NCBI GenBank assembly: GCA_037045145.1
Contig: JBAOIA010000011.1
Location: 1,302,001-1,366,000, forward strand
Origin: Bacteroidia bacterium
GTDB taxonomy: Bacteria > Bacteroidota > Bacteroidia > AKYH767-A > OLB10
DNA length: 64,000 nt
Reading direction: 5' to 3'
The position numbers and the translations under genes are program-made. Shown here one piece after another: positions 46,589 through 56,125 of the stretch (the stretch's first letter is position 1; every line of letters starts with the position of its first letter). Below the pieces are notes generated by a model. The model saw only the letters and a program-made list of their open reading frames with translations, did no database searches and was not told where the DNA came from.

Positions 46589-49500
46589 TTATCTGTATTC
46601 CGAGATTTTTAGTCTATACGGTGTGTCATTGAAAAACAGTGTTACATTATAGACACCGGAAGGATGTCCATCTGCAATAGCGCTAAACGGAATACTGTAG
46701 CTGCCTTTTGTTTGCATTCCTGCATCTATATTTTTCAATATTCTACCGGTCATGTCAGTAATTAGAATTACAACAGTGCCATCAGTTGGAATTGAGTAAT
46801 TAATTTTTGTACTACCTCTATATGGATTTGGTGCAGCATTCAAGATGACATTTTTCAGATCACCAATCATGGCAGTTTTTATAAAACTGTATTCAAACTT
46901 ACCATCATAATCTACTTGCTTTAATCTGTAGTAGTAAAGTATACCTTCTTTAACATTTTTATCTTCGAAACTGTAGTTACTTACCTGATTAGTTGTTCCA
47001 TGACCATCAACCCATGTGACATTGTCGAAGTTGCTGCCATCAATGCTCCTCTCTAAATAGAACCCGGCATTATTTTTCTCACTGGCTGTTGACCATGTCA
47101 GGAAAATACTTTGTTTTCCAGCTGTCGCTTCGAATGAAAGTAGTTCTACAGGTAAGGGAGATACTACGCCTTGTGCTGTACCCACTAATATACTTTGTCC
47201 GCTTGCAAAACTCAATCCTACACCATTTCTCAAAACTGCAGTTACAGGTGGAGTTACACATCCACCACTTATAACGGGTGGAATAATCCAACCTGTACCA
47301 TTTGGATTGATACCTACACCATAATTGGTTTTTGCATTTGTATAGGAGCGATTGTAAAGTGTTATGTTAGCTTCACCGCTGGCTGTATTGGCAGGTGTTA
47401 GGGTCCAATAACCATTATTCAACATTGTATCATTGTAGTTCATTAAGCATGGTGCATCTAAGCCTAGTCCCCAAATGTCTGTTGAATAATTAGAGAATGA
47501 AGCTTGAATACTTCCTAGTGCAGGGGTTATTCCATTATACAGATCTAAAGTCAATCGCTGATATCCTTTACCTGCATTTCCAACAGGAAAATCATATACT
47601 CTTGGAGCACTCACTTGGGGCACATTGCGTCTGAGAAAGCCTTCAACATATGAAGCGCTTGAGCCCGCATTAACTGCCGATGATGCATCATTCATTACAA
47701 ATACTTCGTGGCTGGCTGTTGTTTGAATTCTAGAGGAGAGTAAACTTAAGCTTCCTGTAGGTCCAATTTTCATATCAGCAATTAGTACCACAGTACTACC
47801 TGCTTTGTTTACAATAACATTTGTGAGGGTATCATTATTATTTATGTTTTGTGTTCCTAATCCATTCAACACAAGGTTTCCATTATTACCCATATTAAAT
47901 TGCCCGGCAGAATTTGATAAACTTCCTTTCAAGATAACAGTTTTATTAATGGCATCAAATCTTGAGCTAGGGCCAATTAAGGCCAAACTACCCTGCATTT
48001 CTATATTTTGAAGCAAGTCAACTTTTCCTCCGGTTTTACTAATAGTGATATGGGAGAACCTGTTTGGCGAAATAAGATTACCGTTTAAGGTCTGATCAAT
48101 ACTTCCGTTGTTAAACAAGAAACCAGATCCTGTTGCAATATTCAATTCTCCATTATTCTGTACATTACCACAGATAGTTAGGAATTGGTTGTTATCCATG
48201 ATTAACGTTCCACCCGGTTCGAGTTTAAGATCTTTACATGAAGCACCTGCTGTTCCAATATAGGGCTGATTAGCTCCTGAAAGCGGAATGATAGCATTTA
48301 CTGTACAACTTGGAATATTACATCCACCCCAGTTAGCAGCTGTAAACCAGTCGTTGCTTTCTGCGCCTGTCCAATAGGCCGTGGTGCCACCTGCCGTATA
48401 ATCTACCGGTGCCGAAGCGGGGAAGTTGAGTGTAAACCCTGAAATACTGTTGGAATAGTTACTTACTACCAATAAATAAACATCTCCTGCAGCTGCACTG
48501 ATTCTTGAGTTGTATGCACCATTAAATCCCGGATAGGCTGCAGGTGCAGTACCGTTTGAATTGCTGTTAAGTCCTGTTAATCCTAATGCACTATAGTTAC
48601 AACGTAATGGAGCTGCACCACCGGCAATTCCGGCACATGAAGTAGCCCCGGTGCCAGCAATTTTCCATATAGCAAAGTCATAGTCTGTACAGGCAGTACT
48701 CGGAGCACCTACCCAATCATTAGGAATAATATTGAATTCAAGATTTCCTGCACTGGCAATATTTATCTGATACCATGCTGAACCTCGTTCAGCAGTGGAT
48801 AAGCAGTTTGATCCTGCCCCTGGAAAATCACAATTGTTACCAAAAAGTTGAAATCCCGGATCTCCAACCTGTGTGTTTTGATTACAAACAATAATCGGTG
48901 AGCCACAATCCTGTCCTTCAATCTCCGGTAAAGAAGTCCCGCCATTAACGGCTATAATACTAAATGTTCCTGTTAAATAACCTTCTCCATCAACGACAAC
49001 ATAATATGTGTTGCCCGGTGTGAGTCCTGTTAAACTTAGTTGTGACATGGTAGTTGGTGTTGGCCAGGTTCCACCACAACCCGGTGCATTTAAATTACAG
49101 GCTATAAAAGTCATTCCTGATCCACAAACCCCTGAGTAGGCTGCCATTTGTGTTCTTCTTAAAGTGCCCGGACTAGTTCTAACAGTGACATTACCTGATG
49201 CAGGAGCTATAAAACTATACCAGACAGAATTTACCGCATTCGGTGAAGTCCAGCATCCCGGTGCTGCCGGTTCTCCACTGCCATCAGCACAATTGCTATT
49301 GCCTGTATAATAAAGACCTAATTCCATACTTTGTGCATTGCAAGGTAAGTCATTATATACCGAGCTTACATTAGCTATGCTTATGGTATAGTCAACATTT
49401 TCAGGATTTGCCCAGGTGTCAACAATTATATAGTAAGTTCCTGCTGAAGGCAAGGTTACCGTGCCAGATAAAAACCCACTGGTGGCTTGTCCTAAAGAGG

Positions 49501-51025
49501 CAACGCACGATGTGCCTGGCGCATCCGGACATCCGTTATATACCTGATAGCCTATATAATTTGTGCTGGCAGAAGAAAGAGTTATAGAGATGCAACGGGC
49601 AGAAGCAGTGGTGTAACTGTAAACTTTATCCTCGCCCGATTCATAATTTGTGCCGCAGGAAGAAACACTTGAGCTGTTATAATCATCACCAAAGCAGGCT
49701 GTAGTTTCATTATAGCGTTTAAATGGCAATGAGGTAATTACTAATGGACTTGCACAAGTACGGCCAACAACGGAAGTTGATGGCGCGGAAATGGAAAGGT
49801 CAAAAGCAAAACAAGATGAACGTGAATCTATTAACAAGTAATAAGTCGTTCCTGCTGTAACTGTTGCACATAATGTTTTATCATCATTGCCTGTTTGTGC
49901 CCCAATACAGTTAGCTGTAGATGGTCCACATGGGCTTGCCACAGGGCAACCGTCATAAAGAAACATCCCATTTCTGGTAGCAGTTGTTTTCAATCTAATA
50001 GAAATATCACCTGATGTTGTTGGTGTAAATATATATACATTGTCCTCGTCACCTTTATAGTTTGTAGCTCCACAAGTGGGCGTATTACCATCGGTTAGGT
50101 TATTTCCATTTCCACAGGTTGATTGTTGTGTTGCCACATAAGGCAATGATGCAACATTAATTACACCTCCACCTAAATTGCAAGATGGTGTTGTTGGAGC
50201 GGTAATACTAAAGTTTGTGAATGCAAAACATCCGGTAGAGGATCTGCAATCCATAACTACGTAGTATGTTGTTCCTGCTGTTAGACAAACAGTAATACTT
50301 TTATTACCGTTACCTTGTTGGGTACTTACGCAGTTGGCCCCATTGCCTGTTAATGGACAAGCATCAAACACAGAAAGAATGGTGTTGTTAGCGCCTGAGT
50401 TATAAGAAACTGTTATTTGTCCAGATGTTGCAGGAGTAAATGACCATACTCTGTCTTCTCCATCATAGTAGTTTGCAGTTCCGCAAGCGGTAAGTCTAAT
50501 ACTGTTAACATCATTAACTTGACCACAGGTAGTTCCCGATGCCATATTATAAGGCAATGATGCAATAGCGGTATATCCTGTTCCTAAGCCAGCAGGACAG
50601 CTGTAGCTGAAATCATAGCGATAAGCTAATGTGCCAAGTCCGTTACGGTTGTTACAGGTTGCCCTTGTCGTTAAAACACGATAAGTTCCTGTTGTAACAC
50701 AAGTCCATTCGAGATAGGAAGCTTGTCCACAAAAGTCATTATTATATGCACCCGGTATGGCTGCTCCTGCATTGGTGTTTATGGTAATCTCTGTATTGTA
50801 AGATGTGCTACCTCCATCTGCCGCACAAAAGGAGAAAATGTATTTGTATCCTGCAGTAGCCGGAAAGGTTAAAAACTCCCTACCGTCAACAGCAATAGTC
50901 TGCCAGTTGATGCTCGGAGTAATGGAACCGGCATTACTACCGCCACTACATTGTGATTTCACTTCTGAAACACCGAATGAAAACAGGACGAATAAAATCG
51001 TTATATGTTTTAGTGTAGTTTTCAT
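46589..51025 (-). CDS. Large T9SS cargo with repeated Cys-rich beta domains
   Basis: 1478 residues, signal peptide ending VSEVKSQ. After a first domain (about 25-140), four or five related units of about 120 residues follow, marked by LPYxxxxxTTCG, GEDKVYSYT-type strands and AGTTYYVVVD; these resemble the PPC-like domains of secreted Bacteroidota proteins. The middle has jelly-roll-like parts and a stretch starting YWTGAESNDWFTAANWGG. Near the end is the LLSFEATAGKQSIFLTWSTA fibronectin-like domain common in this phylum, then a type A sorting domain (AAPNPYRGSTKINYSIP). Ends 5 bp from the convergent M1 gene. Confidence 0.85.
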   Translation of the reverse strand: MKTTLKHITILFVLFSFGVSEVKSQCSGGSNAGSITPSINWQTIAVDGREFLTFPATAGYKYIFSFCAADGGSTSYNTEITINTNAGAAIPGAYNNDFCGQASYLEWTCVTTGTYRVLTTRATCNNRNGLGTLAYRYDFSYSCPAGLGTGYTAIASLPYNMASGTTCGQVNDVNSIRLTACGTANYYDGEDRVWSFTPATSGQITVSYNSGANNTILSVFDACPLTGNGANCVSTQQGNGNKSITVCLTAGTTYYVVMDCRSSTGCFAFTNFSITAPTTPSCNLGGGVINVASLPYVATQQSTCGNGNNLTDGNTPTCGATNYKGDEDNVYIFTPTTSGDISIRLKTTATRNGMFLYDGCPVASPCGPSTANCIGAQTGNDDKTLCATVTAGTTYYLLIDSRSSCFAFDLSISAPSTSVVGRTCASPLVITSLPFKRYNETTACFGDDYNSSSVSSCGTNYESGEDKVYSYTTASARCISITLSSASTNYIGYQVYNGCPDAPGTSCVASLGQATSGFLSGTVTLPSAGTYYIIVDTWANPENVDYTISIANVSSVYNDLPCNAQSMELGLYYTGNSNCADGSGEPAAPGCWTSPNAVNSVWYSFIAPASGNVTVRTSPGTLRRTQMAAYSGVCGSGMTFIACNLNAPGCGGTWPTPTTMSQLSLTGLTPGNTYYVVVDGEGYLTGTFSIIAVNGGTSLPEIEGQDCGSPIIVCNQNTQVGDPGFQLFGNNCDFPGAGSNCLSTAERGSAWYQINIASAGNLEFNIIPNDWVGAPSTACTDYDFAIWKIAGTGATSCAGIAGGAAPLRCNYSALGLTGLNSNSNGTAPAAYPGFNGAYNSRISAAAGDVYLLVVSNYSNSISGFTLNFPASAPVDYTAGGTTAYWTGAESNDWFTAANWGGCNIPSCTVNAIIPLSGANQPYIGTAGASCKDLKLEPGGTLIMDNNQFLTICGNVQNNGELNIATGSGFLFNNGSIDQTLNGNLISPNRFSHITISKTGGKVDLLQNIEMQGSLALIGPSSRFDAINKTVILKGSLSNSAGQFNMGNNGNLVLNGLGTQNINNNDTLTNVIVNKAGSTVVLIADMKIGPTGSLSLLSSRIQTTASHEVFVMNDASSAVNAGSSASYVEGFLRRNVPQVSAPRVYDFPVGNAGKGYQRLTLDLYNGITPALGSIQASFSNYSTDIWGLGLDAPCLMNYNDTMLNNGYWTLTPANTASGEANITLYNRSYTNAKTNYGVGINPNGTGWIIPPVISGGCVTPPVTAVLRNGVGLSFASGQSILVGTAQGVVSPLPVELLSFEATAGKQSIFLTWSTASEKNNAGFYLERSIDGSNFDNVTWVDGHGTTNQVSNYSFEDKNVKEGILYYYRLKQVDYDGKFEYSFIKTAMIGDLKNVILNAAPNPYRGSTKINYSIPTDGTVVILITDMTGRILKNIDAGMQTKGSYSIPFSAIADGHPSGVYNVTLFFNDTPYRLKISEYR

Positions 51026-51027
51026 AT

Positions 51028-51393
51028 TTATTGATTTATGGATTTACTGTATAATATTTCTTCTTTTGCATTACATGCCTGCTCTGCCAACTGAAAAGAT
51101 GCTTGTTTCTTTTCCATAATCATAAACTGCATTTTATCCATCAGGTCATAAAAAGAATCGGTTGCATTTTCAGGCATGCGCACCATCAATAAATGCTGGC
51201 TTTCGCAAAAACCATGAAATTCCAAGCCTTTTATTTGTTTTAAACTTTGTTTGAAATCAGGCAGTTGCTTAACTAAGTCTAATTGTGGCACTGCAAATAC
51301 AAAGTCTTTGAGCTTCTGTGGTGAAACATTCTCCTGACAAAATGCACTCTTCGACAGCAGAAGAATCATGATAATGTAAACAAGTTTTTTCAT
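51028..51393 (-). CDS. Small exported protein preceding the large T9SS cargo
   Basis: 121 residues with a signal peptide (MKKLVYIIMILLLSKSAFCQ). The mature part is short, with a single pair of cysteines (about residues 62 and 107), and no family is recognised. The large cargo gene starts 2 bp after its stop, so they form an operon. It may assist or modulate the cargo; only the arrangement supports that. Confidence 0.6.
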   Translation of the reverse strand: MKKLVYIIMILLLSKSAFCQENVSPQKLKDFVFAVPQLDLVKQLPDFKQSLKQIKGLEFHGFCESQHLLMVRMPENATDSFYDLMDKMQFMIMEKKQASFQLAEQACNAKEEILYSKSINQ

Positions 51394-51582
51394 ATTAAAT
51401 TGAATTTAACAGTGCTTATATACGCCCAAGTGCTCCAAAAGGTTATAGTTAGGTCAGCATGATTACTTTTGTAAGAAGTGTAATGTTTTAGGATTAAAGT
51501 GGACCGTTTTATAATCATTTAAGCAATTTGCCTTGTAGTTTGATATTTATTACAGAAATTAGCAGCAAATTATTTTTAAAAC

Positions 51583-52335
51583 TTGAGCAACACAGGTAAA
51601 AAAATTTATTTTATAAGTGACTTTCACCTCGGAGCACCAACAAGTGAAGAGAGTTTAATCAGAGAGCGCAAAATCTGTCAATGGTTAGAAACAATTAAGG
51701 CTGATGTTTCAATACTTTTTATACTTGGAGATGTATTTGATTTTTGGTTTGAATACCGCCACGTTGTGCCAAAAGGATATGTAAGAATTTTAGGAAAATT
51801 AGCAGAAATAGCCGACAAAGGAATACCAATCTATCTGTTTACAGGTAATCACGATATGTGGATGTTTGATTATTTACCAAAAGAATTGGGCATTAAACTT
51901 TATCGTCAGCCGGAAGAATTTAATTTTGATAACAGAAAATTTTTAATAGGACATGGTGATGGTTTGGGCCCTGGTGATCATGGGTATAAATTCATTAAAA
52001 AAGTATTTGCTAATAAATTTTGTCAATGGTTGTTCGCCCGTCTCCACCCTAATTTTGGAATTTCATTAGCTAACTTCTGGAGTCGTAAGAGCAGACAACA
52101 TACCGGTCATCATGATGCAAAATATTTAGGTGACGATAAAGAATATTTGGTTCAGTATATTATTGAAACTGAAAAAACAAAGCATTTTGATTATTACATT
52201 TTTGGCCATAGGCACCTGCCCATAGATAAACAGATTGAGAGTAGCCACTATATTAATTTAGGTGACTGGCTTTCTTATTTTACTTATGCAGAATGGGATG
52301 GAAGTAAACTTTCATTAAAGAAATTTGAAGCATAA
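51583..52335 (+). CDS. lpxH: UDP-2,3-diacylglucosamine diphosphatase, LpxH-like
   Basis: 250 residues of calcineurin-like metallophosphoesterase: SDFHLG, GDVFDFWFEYRH, GNHDMW, GHGDGLGPGDHGYK and FGHRHLP give the di-metal ligands. The GDVFDFW and GHGDG blocks match the LpxH group, which cleaves UDP-2,3-diacylglucosamine to lipid X in lipid A synthesis. Start is TTG 51583; no in-frame ATG is close. It is followed at once by a YejM-like membrane protein gene, which supports an envelope lipid role. Naming rests on motifs only. Confidence 0.82.
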   Translation: MSNTGKKIYFISDFHLGAPTSEESLIRERKICQWLETIKADVSILFILGDVFDFWFEYRHVVPKGYVRILGKLAEIADKGIPIYLFTGNHDMWMFDYLPKELGIKLYRQPEEFNFDNRKFLIGHGDGLGPGDHGYKFIKKVFANKFCQWLFARLHPNFGISLANFWSRKSRQHTGHHDAKYLGDDKEYLVQYIIETEKTKHFDYYIFGHRHLPIDKQIESSHYINLGDWLSYFTYAEWDGSKLSLKKFEA

Positions 52336-52344
52336 GTGTTTTTT

Positions 52345-54189
52345 ATGAAAAAGTTTAATGCTTTAAAATTTGGTGCATGGTTCTTTTTGGCTATTTCAAT
52401 TCTTGCAATTAGTGTATCATTTCGTTATTTGAAGTATGTATCAACGGGAGGCGATTGGTTAACAATAGTGTATTTGGCTGCAACTTTACTTAGTCATTTT
52501 TCAGCCTTGTCATTTTTGATTTATGGTTTTCTGTTTGTTCCTGTAGCGTTACTTTTTAAGAATAAGCAAGTTTTAATTGGGTACGCTACCACTATTGGAT
52601 CAATTTCCTTGTTAGTACTCATTTTAGACACTTTTGTCTATGACCTTTATCGTTTTCATATCAATGGGTTTGTTTTGGATATGGTTTTTGGAGGAGCTTT
52701 TTCCGAAATCTTTGTTTTTGATTTATTAATTTATTTGAAGGTTGCTTTTTTTGTGGTTCTATTAACCGGTATTATTTATCTTATTGCACGAATTATCTGG
52801 AACTTGTTTGAAGGCGATAAATTGAAAGGTGGAAAACAAATTGCCTGTTTATTATTAGCGCTGTTAATTGGCAGCCATCTACTTCATGCCTGGGCATATG
52901 CAACTTCTTATCGCTCAATTCAACAATCATCACTTTATTTCCCATTGTATTTTCCACTGCGTGCCAACAAACTTCTAAGCACACTTGGTGTTGCAGAGAA
53001 CAATCAAAAACATGATTGGGAAAAATTGCAAGGTGGGCAAGATAAGGCAATTCAATATCCTTTAAAACCACTAACCTTCGATACGGTAACTAAGTATCCT
53101 AATATATTATTTGTTTTAATGGATGCCTGGCAGTTTGAAACTTTTAGTAAAGAAATAACTCCTAATATTTATCGTTTCTCACAAGGTAAAATCTTATTTA
53201 ACCGACACTATAGTGGAAGTAATGGTACACGTGGCGGAATTTTTTCAATGTTTTATGGCATACCATCATTATATTGGGAAGATTTTCTGATTAACAGAAT
53301 TAGCCCAGTGTTTTTGGATGAATTGCAGAAAAGAAATTATGAAATGAAGATTTTTGCCAGTGCAGCTTTGGTAAGTCCTGAATTTGATAAGACTGTTTTT
53401 TCTAAAATCAACAACTTGCGTACACACACAACTGGAAAAAATTTTACAGAACGTGATGAAAATATAACTAAAGAATTTATTCAGTGGATGAGTACATCTA
53501 CTTCTCAAAAACCATTTTTCGGTTTTTTGTTTTATGACTCGCCACACAATTATAATCTGCCATACTGGTTGCCTCATCCTTTTAAACCCTATTGGGAAAA
53601 TGTGGATCATACGGTATTGAACAATGATTTTAATCCGGTTCCATTTTACAATAGTTATAAAAACACTGTTTGGTTTTGTGATTCTTTGATACAACAAGTG
53701 TTATCTAAACTTGAAGAGAAGAAATTGTTGGAGAATACAATTGTGGTAATTACATCTGATCATGGTCAGGAGTTTAATGAAAATAAGAAAAACTATTGGG
53801 GTCATACCAGTAACTTTTCCAAATATCAACTTCAGGTTCCTTGTATAATTTCATGGCCCGGAAAAGCGGCTGAAGTGATTAACCGGTTCACATCTCATTA
53901 TGATTTAGTGCCTACATTAATGCAAGATATATTGAAATGCAGAAATCCATTATCTGATTATTCTTTCGGCAAAAATCTATTTGACACAACAAGTCAACGA
54001 GTATTTGTTGCAGGAAGTAAGGAGCATTTTGCGTTTATTGACTTACAAAAAAATCTGATTAATACAGTGAATTTTAATGGTTCCATGACCGTTACGGATA
54101 TGCATTTAGATGAATTGGACACTAAGCCTGATGCCAAGATGCTTAATGATTGTGTTTTGGACTTGCAGCGTTACTATAAACCACATTAA
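52345..54189 (+). CDS. YejM/PbgA-like inner-membrane sulfatase-fold protein
   Basis: 614 residues from ATG 52345 (an in-frame GTG at 52336 is possible). Five hydrophobic helices occupy about 1-195, with INGFVLDMVFGGAFSEIFVFD matching the DUF3413 region of YejM. The periplasmic domain starts PNILFVLMDAW (about 251) and has SGSNGTRGGIFSMFYG and ITSDHGQEF; these are alkaline phosphatase/sulfatase fold blocks. In E. coli YejM senses LPS and controls LpxC turnover. Its place 9 bp after an lpxH-like gene supports an LPS role here, though hydrolytic activity or regulation is unknown. Confidence 0.78.
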   Translation: MKKFNALKFGAWFFLAISILAISVSFRYLKYVSTGGDWLTIVYLAATLLSHFSALSFLIYGFLFVPVALLFKNKQVLIGYATTIGSISLLVLILDTFVYDLYRFHINGFVLDMVFGGAFSEIFVFDLLIYLKVAFFVVLLTGIIYLIARIIWNLFEGDKLKGGKQIACLLLALLIGSHLLHAWAYATSYRSIQQSSLYFPLYFPLRANKLLSTLGVAENNQKHDWEKLQGGQDKAIQYPLKPLTFDTVTKYPNILFVLMDAWQFETFSKEITPNIYRFSQGKILFNRHYSGSNGTRGGIFSMFYGIPSLYWEDFLINRISPVFLDELQKRNYEMKIFASAALVSPEFDKTVFSKINNLRTHTTGKNFTERDENITKEFIQWMSTSTSQKPFFGFLFYDSPHNYNLPYWLPHPFKPYWENVDHTVLNNDFNPVPFYNSYKNTVWFCDSLIQQVLSKLEEKKLLENTIVVITSDHGQEFNENKKNYWGHTSNFSKYQLQVPCIISWPGKAAEVINRFTSHYDLVPTLMQDILKCRNPLSDYSFGKNLFDTTSQRVFVAGSKEHFAFIDLQKNLINTVNFNGSMTVTDMHLDELDTKPDAKMLNDCVLDLQRYYKPH

Positions 54190-55115
54190 CGCTGCCATGC
54201 TGGTTGAAAAAATATTTCTGCCAGCATACAACGTACACTGCCACCACCAATTTTTTCAATTGTGCCAATTTCAGTATGCAGAATGTCGGAATGTTTTTCA
54301 ATGGTTTTTATTTGTTCGGCAGTAAAGGAATTAAAAGCAGTATTTGACATGGCAAGCAAAGGTCTGCTTGTTGTAGTTTGAAGTTGCAAAGCATTACCAC
54401 AAAAAGAATGTACTTGTTTTGGTGAAATAAGTACAGGTTCTAATTTATTAGCTTCAAAATATTCAAATAGAGCTGTCCGCTCTGATTTTGACTTCAGATT
54501 GTTGATTGCTGCTATAGCAAAGCCATTTCCAATGCACATGCAAACATTAGTGTGGTAAACAGGCTTGTCGTTTTCATCAGCGTAATTCAGAAAGGTTGTT
54601 TTATAGCCTAACTTTTTGTTGATATTATTGGACAACTCAGATGTTGTTCTCTCTGAAATTGAAGCAAAACAAATTTTGTTTTTATGATCAAACACCAAGC
54701 TGCCTGTTCCCTCTAAAAATTTATTTTCGTTTTCGAAGGGAGACAAATCAATGATTTCTTTAATTTGAAATGTGTTCTTTATATAGTTAATTAATCTATC
54801 GCTTTTTTCTTTTCTTCTATTTGCAGCAAGCATTGGATATAGCACAATAATGTTATTGTTATGTGTACTAAACCAATTGTTTGGAAACACAGCATCTGGT
54901 GAGGCATTGTCGCAGTTCTCATAGGCGTAAATCACATTGACGTTGTTGTCAATTAACTTTTCCAATAATGAGCGACTTTCCTTTTCAGCTTCAAGTTGTA
55001 TTTCCCGACTGCTTAAATGGATATTTTGTTGTTGAAAGGCATTGTCTCTGCTTGTTTCTATGTTAAAACCAAAGGAAGTTGGCCTTATCATAAGAACAGT
55101 TGATGCAAAGGGCAT
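54186..55115 (-). CDS. ctlX: Citrulline utilization hydrolase CtlX-type (amidinotransferase fold)
   Basis: 309 residues in the guanidino-group-modifying fold. The N-terminal MIRPTSFGFNIETSRDN and FQQ match CtlX; ENCDNASPDAVFPNNWFS holds substrate residues, EGTGSLVFDHKNKICFA the acidic residue, VCMCIGNGFAI the histidine region, and SFCGNALQL the catalytic cysteine. CtlX hydrolyses citrulline in Bacteroidota. The stop overlaps the convergent YejM-like gene by 4 nt, and the start is 5 bp after the GAPDH stop. Confidence 0.85.
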   Translation of the reverse strand: MPFASTVLMIRPTSFGFNIETSRDNAFQQQNIHLSSREIQLEAEKESRSLLEKLIDNNVNVIYAYENCDNASPDAVFPNNWFSTHNNNIIVLYPMLAANRRKEKSDRLINYIKNTFQIKEIIDLSPFENENKFLEGTGSLVFDHKNKICFASISERTTSELSNNINKKLGYKTTFLNYADENDKPVYHTNVCMCIGNGFAIAAINNLKSKSERTALFEYFEANKLEPVLISPKQVHSFCGNALQLQTTTSRPLLAMSNTAFNSFTAEQIKTIEKHSDILHTEIGTIEKIGGGSVRCMLAEIFFQPAWQR

Positions 55116-55120
55116 GTTGT

Positions 55121-56113
55121 TTATTTTTTGCCAACCAATGCTGTCAGTTCAGCAAGGCGTGTGCTGTATCCCATTTCATTATCATACCAGCCTACAACTT
55201 TAACCATTTTTCCAAGTACAGAAGTTAACATTGAATCAAAAATACATGAATGTGTATTGCCAATAATGTCAACAGAAACAATTGGGTCGGTGGTGTATTC
55301 AATAATGCCTTTCATACTTCCTTGCGAAGCTTCTAGGAATTTTTGATTTATGGCTTCAACAGTGGCATCTTTTTTAAGAATGCAAGTGATGTCTGTTATG
55401 GAACCATCAATAACAGGTACTCTGATACCTGCACCACCAATCATACCTTTAAGGTCAGGAAAAATCTCAGTCACAGCCTTAGCAGCACCGGTTGTTGTGG
55501 GAATAATAGATTGTGCTGCAGCGCGTGCCCTTCTTAAATCTTTATGTGGAGCATCGTGTATGTTTTGATCTCCTGTATAAGCATGTACTGTAGTAATGTA
55601 AGCACTTTCTACACCCCAGTTGTCCTGAAGTATTTTAATCATTGGCGCGGCATTGTTTGTAGTACAACTTGCATTGGAAATTATTTTCTCATTCCCGTCT
55701 AGAATATTTTCATTTACACCCAGCACAACAGATTTTAAATTTCCTGACCCGGGTGCTGATATTATTACCTTGCGTGCTCCTGCTTTAATATGTGCTTCTG
55801 CTAATTCTGCTTTGGTAAAACGACCTGTAGATTCAATTACAACATCAACCTGAAGTTCTTTCCAGGGTAACATGGCAGGATCTTTTTCTGCATAAACAGG
55901 GATTGTTTGATTGTTGATGATGATGGCTTTTTCTGCTGAAGAAACTGTTCCGTCAAACTTGCCATGAATACTATCGTATTTAAATAAATGAGCCAATGTT
56001 TTTGGATCTGTTAAATCATTGATACCAACAACAATTAAGTTTTTATTCAGAAGAAATTTTTTTAATACTGTTCGGCCAATTCTTCCAAAGCCATTAATTG
56101 CAACACGTGTCAT
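55121..56113 (-). CDS. gap: Type I glyceraldehyde-3-phosphate dehydrogenase
   Basis: 330 residues. VAINGFGRIGRT is the NAD-binding loop; SNASCTTN holds the catalytic cysteine (about 149-150), and the histidine is in YITTVHAYTGDQNIHDAPHKD. Standard glycolytic enzyme with full length. It sits between lipA (12 bp upstream) and ctlX (5 bp downstream). The three are in one direction and closely spaced, so co-transcribed, but have no obvious shared pathway. Confidence 0.96.
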   Translation of the reverse strand: MTRVAINGFGRIGRTVLKKFLLNKNLIVVGINDLTDPKTLAHLFKYDSIHGKFDGTVSSAEKAIIINNQTIPVYAEKDPAMLPWKELQVDVVIESTGRFTKAELAEAHIKAGARKVIISAPGSGNLKSVVLGVNENILDGNEKIISNASCTTNNAAPMIKILQDNWGVESAYITTVHAYTGDQNIHDAPHKDLRRARAAAQSIIPTTTGAAKAVTEIFPDLKGMIGGAGIRVPVIDGSITDITCILKKDATVEAINQKFLEASQGSMKGIIEYTTDPIVSVDIIGNTHSCIFDSMLTSVLGKMVKVVGWYDNEMGYSTRLAELTALVGKK

Positions 56114-56125
56114 AATTTATTTTAA

